From positions 510,350 through 574,349 of the forward strand of contig VXAA01003162.1 in assembly GCA_013399115.1 (NCBI GenBank): a stretch of 64,000 nt of DNA. The letters run 5' to 3'. Positions 50,392 to 62,130 of this stretch are shown here, in pieces (the stretch's first letter is position 1; each line of letters opens with the position of its first letter). The DNA is from Anseranas semipalmata. Its lineage: Eukaryota; Chordata; Aves; Anseriformes; Anseranatidae. The notes below the pieces were generated by a model. That model was not told the DNA's origin and did no database searches. It saw nothing but the letters and a program-made list of their open reading frames with translations. The position numbers were made by a program, and so were the translations under genes.

Positions 50392-51059
50392 NNNNNNNNN
50401 NNNNNNNNNNNNNNNNNNNNNNNNNNNNNNNNNNNNNNNNNNNNNNNNNNNNNNNNNNNNNNNNNNNNNNNNNNNNNNNNNNNNNNNNNNNNNNNNNNNN
50501 NNNNNNNNNNNNNNNNNNNNNNNNNNNNNNNNNNNNNNNNNNNNNNNNNNNNNNNNNNNNNNNNNNNNNNNNNNNNNNNNNNNNNNNNNNNNNNNNNNNN
50601 NNNNNNNNNNNNNNNNNNNNNNNNNNNNNNNNNNNNNNNNNNNNNNNNNNNNNNNNNNNNNNNNNNNNNNNNNNNNNNNNNNNNNNNNNNNNNNNNNNNN
50701 NNNNNNNNNNNNNNNNNNNNNNNNNNNNNNNNNNNNNNNNNNNNNNNNNNNNNNNNNNNNNNNNNNNNNNNNNNNNNNNNNNNNNNNNNNNNNNNNNNNN
50801 NNNNNNNNNNNNNNNNNNNNNNNNNNNNNNNNNNNNNNNNNNNNNNNNNNNNNNNNNNNNNNNNNNNNNNNNNNNNNNNNNNNNNNNNNNNNNNNNNNNN
50901 NNNNNNNNNNNNNNNNNNNNNNNNNNNNNNNNNNNNNNNNNNNNNNNNNNNNNNNNNNNNNNNNNNNNNNNNNNNNNNNNNNNNNNNNNNNNNNNNNNNN
51001 NNNNNNNNNNNNNNNNNNNNNNNNNNNNNNNNNNNNNNNNNNNNNNNNNNNNNNNNNNN
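50392..51059. other. Assembly gap (668 N) inside a CR1
   Basis: The gap starts in the middle of CR1 reverse-transcriptase sequence. Repeat-induced assembly failure is the likely cause. The remaining CR1 from this point to its 3' end would normally need more than 668 bases, so the gap size may be underestimated or the copy is 3'-truncated. Confidence 1.
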
Positions 51060-53489
51060 TTTTTTATGAAAAGTTAGTTGTAATATTAACTTTTATGTTC
51101 TAAAAATGGAGATATAATTTAACAATTTTCCAGCAAGGATGATAGACTAGATAATTAATCTAATTTAATACTAATTGTCCAGAGCTGTAGAGACTATGCA
51201 CCGCAGCAACAACCCCTTAGAGATGTGAGAAACACTCTATACCTATCATGTTCTAGCTACAGAGGCTGGCTTCTCTGTCTCTCCTCAATCTGTTGCCCAA
51301 AAGAAAGCCTATGCAAGAAAAAAAAACAAGCATGGACAGGCTTTTCTGTAGACTGAATGCTTATGAAGTTAGTCTATATACTTTGCAATTTACATACTCT
51401 TAGTCAGATAGCTCACCAGAGGGGACTACTTATAGTCTATTCAAAGAGTGGTATAATAAAGTACTGTCATTTTTGTAATGCACCTTTTGAAATGTGTTGT
51501 CAAAAAGGATAATTGTTTGGCAAACCTCCTGAAAAGATAATATTCTCAAAAATGTCACTTTTTTTTTGTTCAGAGTTCAGTAAAACTCTTGATGTTTGCC
51601 TCTATTGACCCAATTTAATCAAAGTTTAATTGATTTATTGTTTTTTATTGATTAAGTTTTTGATAAAAAATGTTGCAGCTGGTGATCAATAGTGGTCATT
51701 TAGAAATGATTTCTACCTAAATGCGTGACTCAGGGGTGTTGCTGCCATTCATACTGTCACTGTGCAATGGGTATGGTACTTGATCATGTATAATATTGTC
51801 AGAATCAACTTACTTCAAAGAAAATTTGGTTGTTTTGTAAAGGGGAGGAGGTTGTCAGGGCCCTGAGGTCACTAATGGGCTTCAGCTGCCCTGAGCAGCC
51901 TCACCTGTGCACCCCTGCCCATGGCCCAGGTGCCTCAGATGAGCTCAGGGCTTAGCCAGGGCTGCACCATGAGGTACCTATCTCCAACCCGTTCTCCTGA
52001 GTTGATGTTTGGGTTTTCTGGATCAGACGGAGATCAGGAGCATTCCCATTGCTGCCTCTGTCAAGCTCTGGGCTGTTGTTGGTCCTGCTGTGTCACCTCC
52101 TCTCAGGTAATGTGGGACTGCGCATGGCAGTGCAGGGTCACCCTCAGAGAGCAGCCCCATTCCTGCCTCTCTCTGATAGTGGTGGCCTGCTAGAAGAAAG
52201 GTCTCAGGTGGCTTGAAGGGTGTAAATAGATGGAAATGAGAAAAGAAAGAGGCTTACTTCTAACTGTATAGGTAGGATAACCAAAGAAGCTAAAGGGAAG
52301 CAGAAAGAGCTATAGATGTTCAGCTGCTGGGAAAAAGAAAATGGGAAGAAACAGCAACTTATAACCCAAGGGAGGAGCTTTCTAAGGACTGTGACAGGGC
52401 ACTGGGTAGCTAGGACTTATCAAAATGGAGGTTACAAAAGGACTGGAAGCTCATACTGAACCAATGGTAACTGTGTATTGCTGCACTTCAAAATACTGTG
52501 TGGGAACACACCAGAACATAATGTGTGTAAAGCCTAGAGAAGAGAGGTAAAAGTAATTCCTGGTAGGTCTATGGGGGGCAAAGCACAAGTCCTGGGGTAA
52601 AAGGTGATGTTCATGAGAATTATGAAGTAGATACTGAGCCCAAACAAATCCTACCAGCTTGAGTTAGAGCACAGTGAGAGAGTGCTGTACATGGCTAGAT
52701 AACAATCTGTATGAATGCATTGAGTGTAGATAATTACAGGTACAAGATGTAAAAATGAAAAAAAAAAGAGAGAAATTTAGAAGAAAAAAGCGAGCATGGG
52801 GGAGAAGAGAAAGACTTGAGAATAAAAAAAGAAACAGGCAGACATACAGTTAGTGTAGAAAGAAAGTAGTAACATAAATGCCTTCATTGTGTGACTCACT
52901 TGGCTCTTTCTTTGCTGGTAGATTATGCTTTAATTATGTCTTTGTGAATCAAATAGTGGTAAGCTGTGTATATATGAAAGATGCTGGATATGCGATAAAA
53001 GTACGTGATTAACAAAGAGGTGCCAGTGTTCTACAGCCACTGCTGTGTGTCTGCTTCCCATCATGGTGTCTAGTATAATCAGATTGATTCTTGGGCTTTG
53101 TTTTGGGTTCTGGTGACCAAGAAATGGTGACGTGCTGATGCAGTGGCAGGGTTTACAGAAAGCACTTGTGTTCCATTGTCCTATAGAAAAAAAACACCAA
53201 TTGAAACTTATCCTGCACTGCAAACATAGGTTTAATAGTCTCGATCCCAGTCACCATATGTTCATATTTCATGCATCTTCTTCCCCGCCAAAGCTCAGGT
53301 ACTGCACAGGTGGCTCTGTCCAGCCAAACTTTTATGGCTGATTTCTCAAGATGTGTATTTGATAAAACCAGATGTAAGAAGAAGACTGTTCTATTTGCTG
53401 AAACATCATGTTGAATGTTTTATGGCAAGCAGGCAAAGATTCATATGTAAAGGTCTCTAAATAGGACTGGTGTCAAAGGAAAATATTGA

Positions 53490-53620
53490 TGGCGCTGGAA
53501 CAATTGCAAGTTTCTCATTAATATGGTTTATTTATGCATACAAACCTTGAAATATTAATAGGGAATGCATAAGTAATTAATGGATTACGTATTTTTCATT
53601 ATCTTAATGCTGAGATAGGC
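53490..53620. promoter_or_regulatory. Candidate enhancer-like non-coding block (homeodomain-rich)
   Basis: Within 130 bases there are TCATTAATATG, the palindrome TATGCATA (53533-53540), AATATTAATA, a second ATGCAT, and TAATTAATGGATTA (53574-53587). These are homeodomain and POU-type sites. There is no simple repeat or mobile element to explain the AT-richness. Conservation was not tested. Confidence 0.25.
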
Positions 53621-56479
53621 AGGAAAGTCCTTTAGCAAAAAGAGCATTACAGACTCAAAAAGGTTGTAAGTTAAGCCTAGAAATAGCTGAAGCTGCCTAG
53701 CTGCTAGGAATGACTGAGCAGTCCTTACACTGAGCGACCACCACAGCCCTCTGCTGCGACACAGCTCACTGCTGTGAGTGCTATGGGTCCTTTCCTAGTC
53801 TGGGCAACCTTGGTATCAAAAGGCAGGTCAGTCTTTCATCTCCTGTTTAAGGCAATTACGTTGAAGGTCAGCAGTTTCACAGCTGTAATAAATCTATAGT
53901 CAAATGGTAAATAGAAATCCATTAATATATGGTATTAAAAATCTGACAATTTTTAATGCCTTACTTGTGTTTTTTGTGAGTGCTGGGATTGTCAGTACAG
54001 GCAATACTTGTTTGCGTTGTGAAACAGACTCTCAGGAGTGTGCAGGAGGCGGTATGCATCAGCAAAGTGGGTAGCAGTGTGTTAAGCATTGAACAAAGGG
54101 CTTCTATTTTTTTGTAAGTTAAGAATTTTTCCTTTTAGAAAAGGAGGGGAAAAAAAGGCAAAAGGAAAAGTATTAAAAGTTGAGCTGTTAGGAATACTGT
54201 CTTAATTTTACTTCTGTTTAATTTGGTTGACTTCTGGAAGGGCAGTCAAGTTAAAAGCCCACTATACTGGATGCCCCACCTTTGTTTCCGTAAGGTTTTC
54301 CGAGGTCACTGGCGTTGAAGGTATCAGGACCATAAGCCTCCCATCCATGCCAGTCTGCAAAATAGTACTTGTGTTCCCATAATTACTGTGTTGGGTGAGA
54401 GAGAGACAACAGCAAGAAAACCAGAGTTTCCTGAGATATATCTTCTTGGACAGTTGGCAAACCAGTCCATTCTCTTCTGCCTTCTCTTTAGCTGTTTTTC
54501 ATTCTTGGCAGTGCTCATTCTGGCATAGATCAATCCATATGCCTGTTCTCTTTAGCCCAGATGTCCTTCCTGCTGGATGGGGTCCCAGTGTCTGTATTTC
54601 CAGCTGAAAGAGAGCAAGAAGTCCCTTCAATTTTCCTGCAGGCTACTCTCCCTGTCGACCTTTTCAATTTCTGAATGTTTAGCTCTCCCTGTTCTCTGAT
54701 GTTGGGTATGAATAATTAAAAGACTGGGGAGAAGGGAACACAAGAAATTCTGCGCTTTCTTTAAATGCCACTGCTGATTTGATGATAGTTTTAAGATTTG
54801 CATATCTTGTGGGTTTTGGAGTTATTTTTTTGTCTCTTAAGCTATTCTTTAAAAAGGACAACTAGGACAGTAGAGTTGTGGTCAGGAAGCTCACTTCTTT
54901 TCCAGAACCATATCAGCCTTGAATGGTCAGTCAATACCTCATTTCTCCTCTTGATAAAACTGGCTAATAGTCCTGAACAAATCTTGCCATGAATGGCCTT
55001 GAGGAGTTAAAATATCAGAAGCTGTTGCCTCTTGAGGACACTTTCAGTAGTGGCTTATGAGTCCACGGTTCTGCTGATGCTTGTGCTGATAGCAATGCTG
55101 GCAGCAGCTGCTGGTTTCCTTCCCCAACAGGTTGTGCCAGTATAGCTCTGAAGATAATTGGTTTTCAAATACAAGAATTTGTTATAGAGTGTTCCTCCAG
55201 TCAGAGGAGTCAGACAAACATTTTCTGAAGGCAATTCATCCCAATTAATCCCTGACAGTGATTAGTTTGTTTAAGCTATATACATGCTAATTTTTAAGCA
55301 TTTAGAGTTTGCTGAGATTAGTGTCTGTTTGTAGCACTGGCTTGAAATTGGTTTACTGTGTTAAAATATTGACTGTATCCTTCTTTCCTCCATTTTGTTC
55401 TGAACGCCCTTGCTCTCATGGGTTTCTGAGCAGAGAGTGTAGCAAAATACGCAGCCAAAAATCAGACTGTAGTATTTTGCAAGTTGTCTGTTGAGAAGGA
55501 GACTTATTAGGCCACTTCTGAACAGGGTGTGTCTTCTTTTGTTTTCCACTTCATTTTTGTCAGAAGTGAATTGACAGCAGTGGATTCTTTCCTATTCCCT
55601 CACCTGCACAGTCACCTCATATATTTAAGAGAACATCTCACCAAGCAGATGCCAAGTATCCATATCCGCCTTTCTGGTGTAAAGTTTAACTTGAGAATCT
55701 GTGGAAAAATTTCTGTCAGTTCCACTGTAGTATTTAATATAACTGTGAGAATTTTCTTTTGGTTAGTTGTTTAGTGGTATTGCCCATCAAAAAGGTCATT
55801 TTAAGTCATTAAGATTTTTCTATGTCCCTTTTGCCTATAAACTGAATCAAGACCTCTTGCAAATTCAGAGCTCCCATAGGAGATTTTGCACTCTAAAGAT
55901 GCTGCCAGATTAGCCCTAAATCTATGTTCTTTAATATGACTGCCTGAAAGACTACCCATTTTGTAACACGGTTCACTTTTTGCTTGCTTGGGGGCTGGAG
56001 CTTTCTCCCCAGTATGTTGCATTATGGAGCTCTGCTCTGTCTGACTGCTTCTTTGGAGTACTCTGCATTCAACCAAAATACTTGCTTATCACAGTATTTA
56101 AAAACAGATGAAAATCCTGGCCCAGCGGGGCTAATGTTTTTGCTAACCACTTCAGCGGGCTCAGGATTGTACCTTTTCATTTCCAAGGATGTTGGATTAG
56201 GTGCAAAGCTTTTTTTGACAGCCTAGACTAGTTAGCAGGTTTGAAAGCACCTCTTGTCCAGGCTGGGCTGACCTAGCAGGCACTTTTGCAATGCTGGGCA
56301 AATACAATGAACTGTTCAATTGGAAAATTCTTTTAATAAGCAGCATTTTAGTAAAACCTATGGTTTGCCCTCTGAATCCTGATTAATAAAAATAAATCTT
56401 CATTACCCTCTCGCTTAGCCTTACCTTCCTTTCGTGGTAGAAAAATAATTATTTTCAGTAGCAGCAATAAGGATTCAGC

Positions 56480-56730
56480 CATTATCTGGAGTAATTCTTG
56501 TGCATTGCAAATCTAATAGACTTGATGCACAACATTTTCTTTAGAATAAAGGCCAACTGCCTTTATTCAGCTTACACAATCCTCTCCTGAAAGAGCCCTT
56601 TATACTGCTCATGTCATGTCAGCAGTAATCATGGACCGAGTGATGGTGCATGCAAATCAGCCAGCAGCTGCTGTTTAATTGGGCTGGAGGAATCAAATAA
56701 TGAATTTGCCAGTAAGTGCAACGGTAGATC
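56480..56730. promoter_or_regulatory. Candidate enhancer-like non-coding block (POU-type sites and hairpin)
   Basis: Holds ATTGCAAAT (56504-56512), the exact POU octamer ATGCAAAT (56650-56657), and GCAGCTG E-box-type words near 56665. A perfect 10-bp inverted repeat GAATAAAGGC/GCCTTTATTC (56544-56553 and 56559-56568, loop CAACT) sits between them. Repeat-free. The look is that of a vertebrate conserved non-coding element, but this is inference. Confidence 0.3.
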
Positions 56731-59700
56731 ACATTTAATGCTCATGGTCTTTCAGAGTATTGTGTTGCTCACACTTCTAAGTGCTGGCAGCTGAAGGCAG
56801 ACCTAGTCAGATCAATGGGTTATCTTTGCTGTCTTCGCCCTGCTCACCTACCACCCAGGCTGTTGCTGTTTGCAGTGCTCCTGGCCCTTCCACACGCATG
56901 GGACAGCTATCAGCAGCCAGTAAAATTTCTCACAGGTATTTTATGCTGGGAAATAAAAGCAGAGTTTTTCTATTTCTTGGTATTCAGGCTTTCCTCAGTT
57001 AACAGCATGGGACAGAAGCAAGCCAGCTTAGCACTGCAACTGTGTTTTTGGCTGATCTCTATTCCTGCTCTTAACCCCTACATTTTGTATCACATCACTG
57101 GGGCAGTTGTGACACTAATACTGTTCTAGGTAGTTCTGTGGTTGTCTCTCCCCACCCCATCTAATTTTCACGGAAGTTGCGAACATCAAGCATTTAGGTA
57201 TGATGTGAGGCAGGTTAGAAATGCAGACTAAGGCAATCAAGCTGACCCATATGTCTGACCTGTTCCCTAAAGCCGATATTTTGGGAAGAGTGGGGAGATG
57301 AAGTGACAGCTTTAATTTGACAAACTTCTGTTGTGATTGTAGATATAAATCTGGTGTCATGAGCAGATAAAATCACCATTCCTACTGCATACTATGCAGT
57401 TTCATGCCAATGAGAAATCTGTGGATTGTGAAAGTCATTTTGCTTAAAGAAGCAAAGGATGCTAAATTTGTTTGATATCTGTATTTTTCTAGTGATAATT
57501 TCTAAGTTGCTTGGGTGTGCTTTGCTTTTTACTGAGATTTTCTGTCATGTCCTTACAGCACAGATTTCCAAAAGAGGGAGAAGTTACAGTGTGTCTTACA
57601 GAAAGTAAAAGAAAGGAAAAGATCAGTTATGTGTGGGAATATTATACACTGCAAAAATCTGAAAACTACCCAATTTCTTTCCTTCTCTTCTACCAGTCTC
57701 TTCTTAAACTAAACCTCTGCCTATTACTTCTCTTGATGATTGATTTTTTTTCCCATATTTTCTTGTGTACCTGTTTAATTCCAACTATATTGTTTCTCAT
57801 CATATACTTGTACAAAGTTTTAATGAAATACCCCCCTGGGCAGGTAATTGTTAATGCCACGGTACAGTGGTAGTAAATAATTGTCAGTAAATAAAGCTTT
57901 GGGGATCTCAGCTGTTTCTGGCTTATTCCAGAAGAAAGGAATGGTGAGGAGACGAGAGAGGCTGTCTTTTGTGGTTCAATTTAAGCATCACTCTAATCTT
58001 GTTCAGCTAAGTTCTTGGGTTTGTGTTACATGATGCCATTTTTTTGGCCTTGCCAGATTGCACAATAAGCAATGCAGTGCTCAGTGCTGGTGCGTCACAC
58101 TTAGTTTTTGAGATGTCTGGAGCCTCTCATGGCATTAAGTAGGAGGAAGGTGTCCTGCTGTCTTGCAAGACAAATCAGCAGGAAGCAGAAACTGTTTTAG
58201 AGGGGATGAGTTGTCTCATGTCTCTTGAAAAGTATGGAAATATGTGTGAATCTCCTTGCCCTGTTTCTCCTTTGGATCCTGTTGTCTTTCTTCTAGCGGA
58301 AGATTTCCTCAGTGGATGTTAAAGTGAAAATATCTCTTAAAACTTCAAAGGACAGTAATAAATTGCAAAGAGGAGATTTTACTGTTGAAAAATTAACTAA
58401 GAGGAGTGTAAATGCCACCTGGGTGTTTCTGATGGTGTCTGCTGCTTTATGTTGCTGTCAGTGCTCACCAAGTAGTTGCTTTTTCATCTCCATTCCAAGA
58501 TGTTGTGAAGAAATGGAGCGTTCTTCATTCCCAGTAACAGCTTCGGGTTTGCAGATACCTCTCTCTCTTCACCCCTCATTTCACCTTTTCTGTCCCTTTC
58601 TCCTCCATCAGCTTTCATACATCCTGCCAATCCTCTGCTTAATCCCAGACAACATATTCCGGGTATTGGCATAATAAAGAAAAAAAAGACAAATTATTTG
58701 TCTTTCTTATCTGGAAGATTCACTTGTAAAATCTAGTACAGCTTCATTGATGCACAGGCAAGAGAGATGATCCTATAAATCTGATATGTCTTTATTAAGG
58801 CTGAGAAGAGAGGGAGTGGGAGGATGGTCTGAGTTCCCTACAGGAAATAACACTGTAGGTAGTTTTGTTTATTGTCTCCATCCACGTTTCACTAAGCTCT
58901 TTGTGGTTGGTTTGAAGATGCCATCAAAGTGTCAATGTATGGCTAACCAGTCCCAGTTTATGCAGTTGCACACAGCTCATGTTTCCCCATAGCTCAGCTG
59001 GAACTGAGCAGAGTGGCCAGCCATGTGGCAGATGGGGTGTACACAACATCCTGCCATTTTAGTCATGTCTTTATTTTTACTTATATGCACATGCTGAACC
59101 CAGCGATTCAGTTAGTTCCAGTGAGGTTAGCAGCTGATTTTAGGAAGTTGCATGAGATGGATCCTCTGTGCCTTTCCCCTACCACTTTCCTTTGCCTATA
59201 GGCTGCTTGGGAGTCAGAAGTAGCCAAAGTAGAAAAATGTGGAAATGCCTTGGGTCTCTTCCTACAGCTGCCAGAGCAGCCCAGCTCTCACCTGTCTTTG
59301 GCAGTCGATCCATTTGGGTTTTCACTATATCAGGCCGTGAGCAGCCAACTTTGTTATCTGTCTTATGGCATCCTGCACTATCCTGCTGCTGCTAACATAG
59401 CTGTGCCTCTCTGAGGTGCTAGAAATGGAGGGGCGAAAGGCCAGTAACATGGGTGCTTGGTCAAAGCCCAGCAGCAGCGGTGGTGTATGTCCCTTGTTGC
59501 GATGCAAAAGGATGCTTCAAAGCAGGACACAGTGGGGTTCTTTAGAGCACAGTTTTGGCAAAATAAATAAATAAAACTTGAGAGGTGGAAAAAGAAAAGT
59601 AATTGCTGCCTGGTTGTAACCTCCTTGGTGCCTCTACATTCAGTGATTAATACAGCCTCTAATAACTAAACGGTGTGTGCAGTAGGCAGAAGCGCTGCCA

Positions 59701-60069
59701 ACACCTTGGATCAGAGTTCTCTGTGTCAATGCATCTACCACATCTCCAGGTATGTCTGAAAACACCAAGTCTTGGGGGATGTGGGTCTTTGGGTACTGGG
59801 TCGTTGAAGCAAGCAGGAGCTGCAGTTCAGTCAGTACAGACACCAGTGTACTGTTCCAGGAGCTCGTTAATCCTTCAGACCCTGTGTCTGCTCTGCTTGC
59901 TGCAGCAGTGTGGTTGCCCTGTGCCTGCAGGGATTGCCCAGTTCTGCATCAGTGTAAAAGAAGAAATGGCCTCTTAAATGTTATACTTCCATTGTCTAAT
60001 GTTCCTTTTGTCCCCGTCTTTCTATTCTGCCTGCCTCAGCATCTTCAGCGCTGCTTGCTGGAACTGTGA

Positions 60070-60240
60070 AATCACAGGATTACAAAATCTTTGAGGCTGG
60101 AAGGGATCTTGGGAGAATGTCTAGGGCCAGATAGAGCAGGCTGCTCAGGGCAAGGTCCAGTTGAGTTTTGAGTATATCCAAATATGAAGACTCCACAACC
60201 TTTCTGGGCAACCTGTTTCAGCGTTTGATAACGTGAGCAG
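60070..60240 (-). mobile_element. CR1: CR1 LINE 3' end, inverted
   Basis: Reading the plus strand gives the reverse complement of a CR1 tail: ATCACAGGATTACAAAATC, then GAGGCTGGAAGGGATCTTGG, then ATAGAGCAGGCTGCTCAGGG, then GACTCCACAACCTTTCTGGG and CAACCTGTTTCAG. The terminal 8-bp repeat is reduced to about one decayed unit at 60071-60087. The 5' side fades near 60240. Moderately old, the only clear inverted CR1 in the window. Confidence 0.88.
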
Positions 60241-61829
60241 TGCAAGACTGGATGCTCACTCAGAAATCATTACCAGATGTGAGAATGATCGTGATAGTTC
60301 TGTAGCCAGGCAATGCAGCAGATTAACTTCAATAAGTGTTCTAATTTTAATCTATCCTATATCTGCAGAATAGTTTGCTATTTGGCCCTGGATCTGAATA
60401 ATCTTTTCTGAGTGGCAAAACAATCCGTGCAAGTCTAGCTCCACTGATGAGTCTGTGATGAGAAGATTTGTGGTGCTGCTCTGGTGCTCATGAAATTGAT
60501 TTTTTTTTTTTGTTTTTTTCATCTTGGCATCAATCTACCAACATAAAAGTCATGATGCCAAATCTAGACAAAAGATGCTTTTAAAGATGCATTTTAAGGA
60601 TTTCTAACTTTGCTTTTTGTGATAGGCCTACCTTTGAGTTCTTACTAAGGCCAATGAATTGAAAAGAATAGTTTTCAGTTTATTTTAAAATGCTCACGTC
60701 ATTCCTGAAATACATGATGACAAATATTCTCAGTTTTTCTGAGTGGGCTGGTAGCCTATGTTATTTACAGACATTTGTGAATTGACAAACTCAAGAGACT
60801 TCATCAATTCTGCAGTGTTCCATTGTTTCATCAAATTATTCATTCCCTGAAATCCAGTCAGTGGCCATTGCCCTGGTGACGCTTCTTGTCACTTCTGCAC
60901 TTATGCACATACAGCTTGATTTTGTCTATGACAGTAGATTAGAATATTCCAATAGGATTTCTGTGAGTAAGGTGTTAATCATTGTGCAAAGAACTGTTTG
61001 CTAACATATATTTACACTGAGTTTTTGTATGAGTAGGAGATGCTTTTTCTCTTTACAGAAGACAGGATAGAAAAGTCATGTTCCCATCTGCTTTCTCTTC
61101 TAAGCCTCAGACCAGTTCAGGATGGGTTTCTCTGTAAGAACTCTATATCTTGAATTTCATCATCTGGTATTTTATCTCCTTGTACCAAGCATAATAAAGA
61201 TGTACACATTATTTTAATTATTTCTTTAAAAGAGACAATAAAAGCAGTGTGCAAATCTGACCATGGCTCAGAAGACAAATCTCTGAGGTGTAAAAATCCA
61301 GCCACATGGATAAAGCCACAGAGTCTGGCCTCATTTGTGCAGATCGTACTTTCAGTTTCAGCTCTGACAAAATGCTGGTGAACAACATGCTCAAGACTTT
61401 GGCAAAAGCCATCAAGGTGCTGACTGTCAGTGATACTTCCCAAGTGGTAAATCCACTTTTTATTCTACTCTTGTTCCAGGCATAACAGTGGCAAAGTTGG
61501 GCAACTTCTGATTTTGGTTTTAGCATGCAGACTGGTATTTGCAGATCCATATTTGACACCTGTGTACCTAACCAGTTATGAATTTTAAGTTGGGTAATAT
61601 GGATTGGGTGCTCCCCCAGCTACATCCTCCACATAACATGCATGTGAGATGCAAGGTGTCTTACTGCAACTACTCCCTGATTTGATTATCAGCAAAGCAT
61701 TGTTAAATAACTCCAATAGCTGCCCCATGCATTTTCCAAACTCCCTGGGAAGTGCAGTCTCTAAGTATAGTACCTTGACATCTTCATGGAAAAGTTACCT
61801 TGGAGCGACTGAGTGAAAGGTTAGAACTG

Positions 61830-62130
61830 TTGAGTGTTATAATCAATAATATATGAGTTGGATGAGCAGTATACTGTACTTTGCAGTGCACAATCAATAA
61901 TACATTTTCATGCTCGACTTTTTAATCCTCATACAAACTACATCAAAAATTTCACGCTAGACTGACCATGAGAATCAATAATAGAGAAAGGTTCCATCTT
62001 CCCCTTAGTACAGTTTAATGAAAAGCATAATGATTTGCAGCATCATTTAGTAAACAAATTCTATTATGCATCTTCTGGAAATGCCAAATGGAAAATCTTG
62101 ATTAATATAGTAATATAGTTACGAATTTTC
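61830..62130. promoter_or_regulatory. Candidate enhancer: three copies of AATCAATAATA
   Basis: The 11-mer AATCAATAATA occurs exactly three times in the same orientation at 61841-61851, 61892-61902 and 61973-61983. The flanks differ, so this is not a tandem duplication. The core fits the published ONECUT/HNF6 consensus (RRTCMATN); two of the three also fit at the preceding base. The rest of the block is repeat-free and AT-rich, with further TTAAT and CTTGATTAATA words (about 62096-62106). Likely role: binding of CUT-homeodomain or related factors, by inference only. Confidence 0.35.

Larger units (their letters stand above)
51060..60069. other. Unique DNA, no gene recognised
   Basis: The piece 51840-52200 is richer in G+C than its flanks and holds a 90-codon frame (51921-52193) I cannot place. 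At 52200-52870 the plus strand is purine-rich. Frames of 120 codons at 57511-57873 and 58312-58674 have no homologue I recognise. The repeat-free patches at 53.5 and 56.5 kb are listed separately. Nothing indicates an RNA gene. Confidence 0.5.

Noticed and set aside
50376..51077. 233-codon frame
   Set aside because: Runs through the 668-N gap; only a few codons at each end are real sequence, and the left ones are CR1.
52200..52870. Possible endogenous retrovirus internal region, from its purine-rich strand
   Set aside because: No long terminal repeats, primer-binding site or retroviral protein motif could be seen.
57511..57873. 120-codon frame with a very hydrophobic C-terminal half
   Set aside because: The hydrophobicity follows from T-rich sequence; no family or exon structure recognised.
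58312..58674. 120-codon plus-strand frame
   Set aside because: No domain recognised; Cys/Pro/Ser-rich second half comes from pyrimidine-rich DNA.
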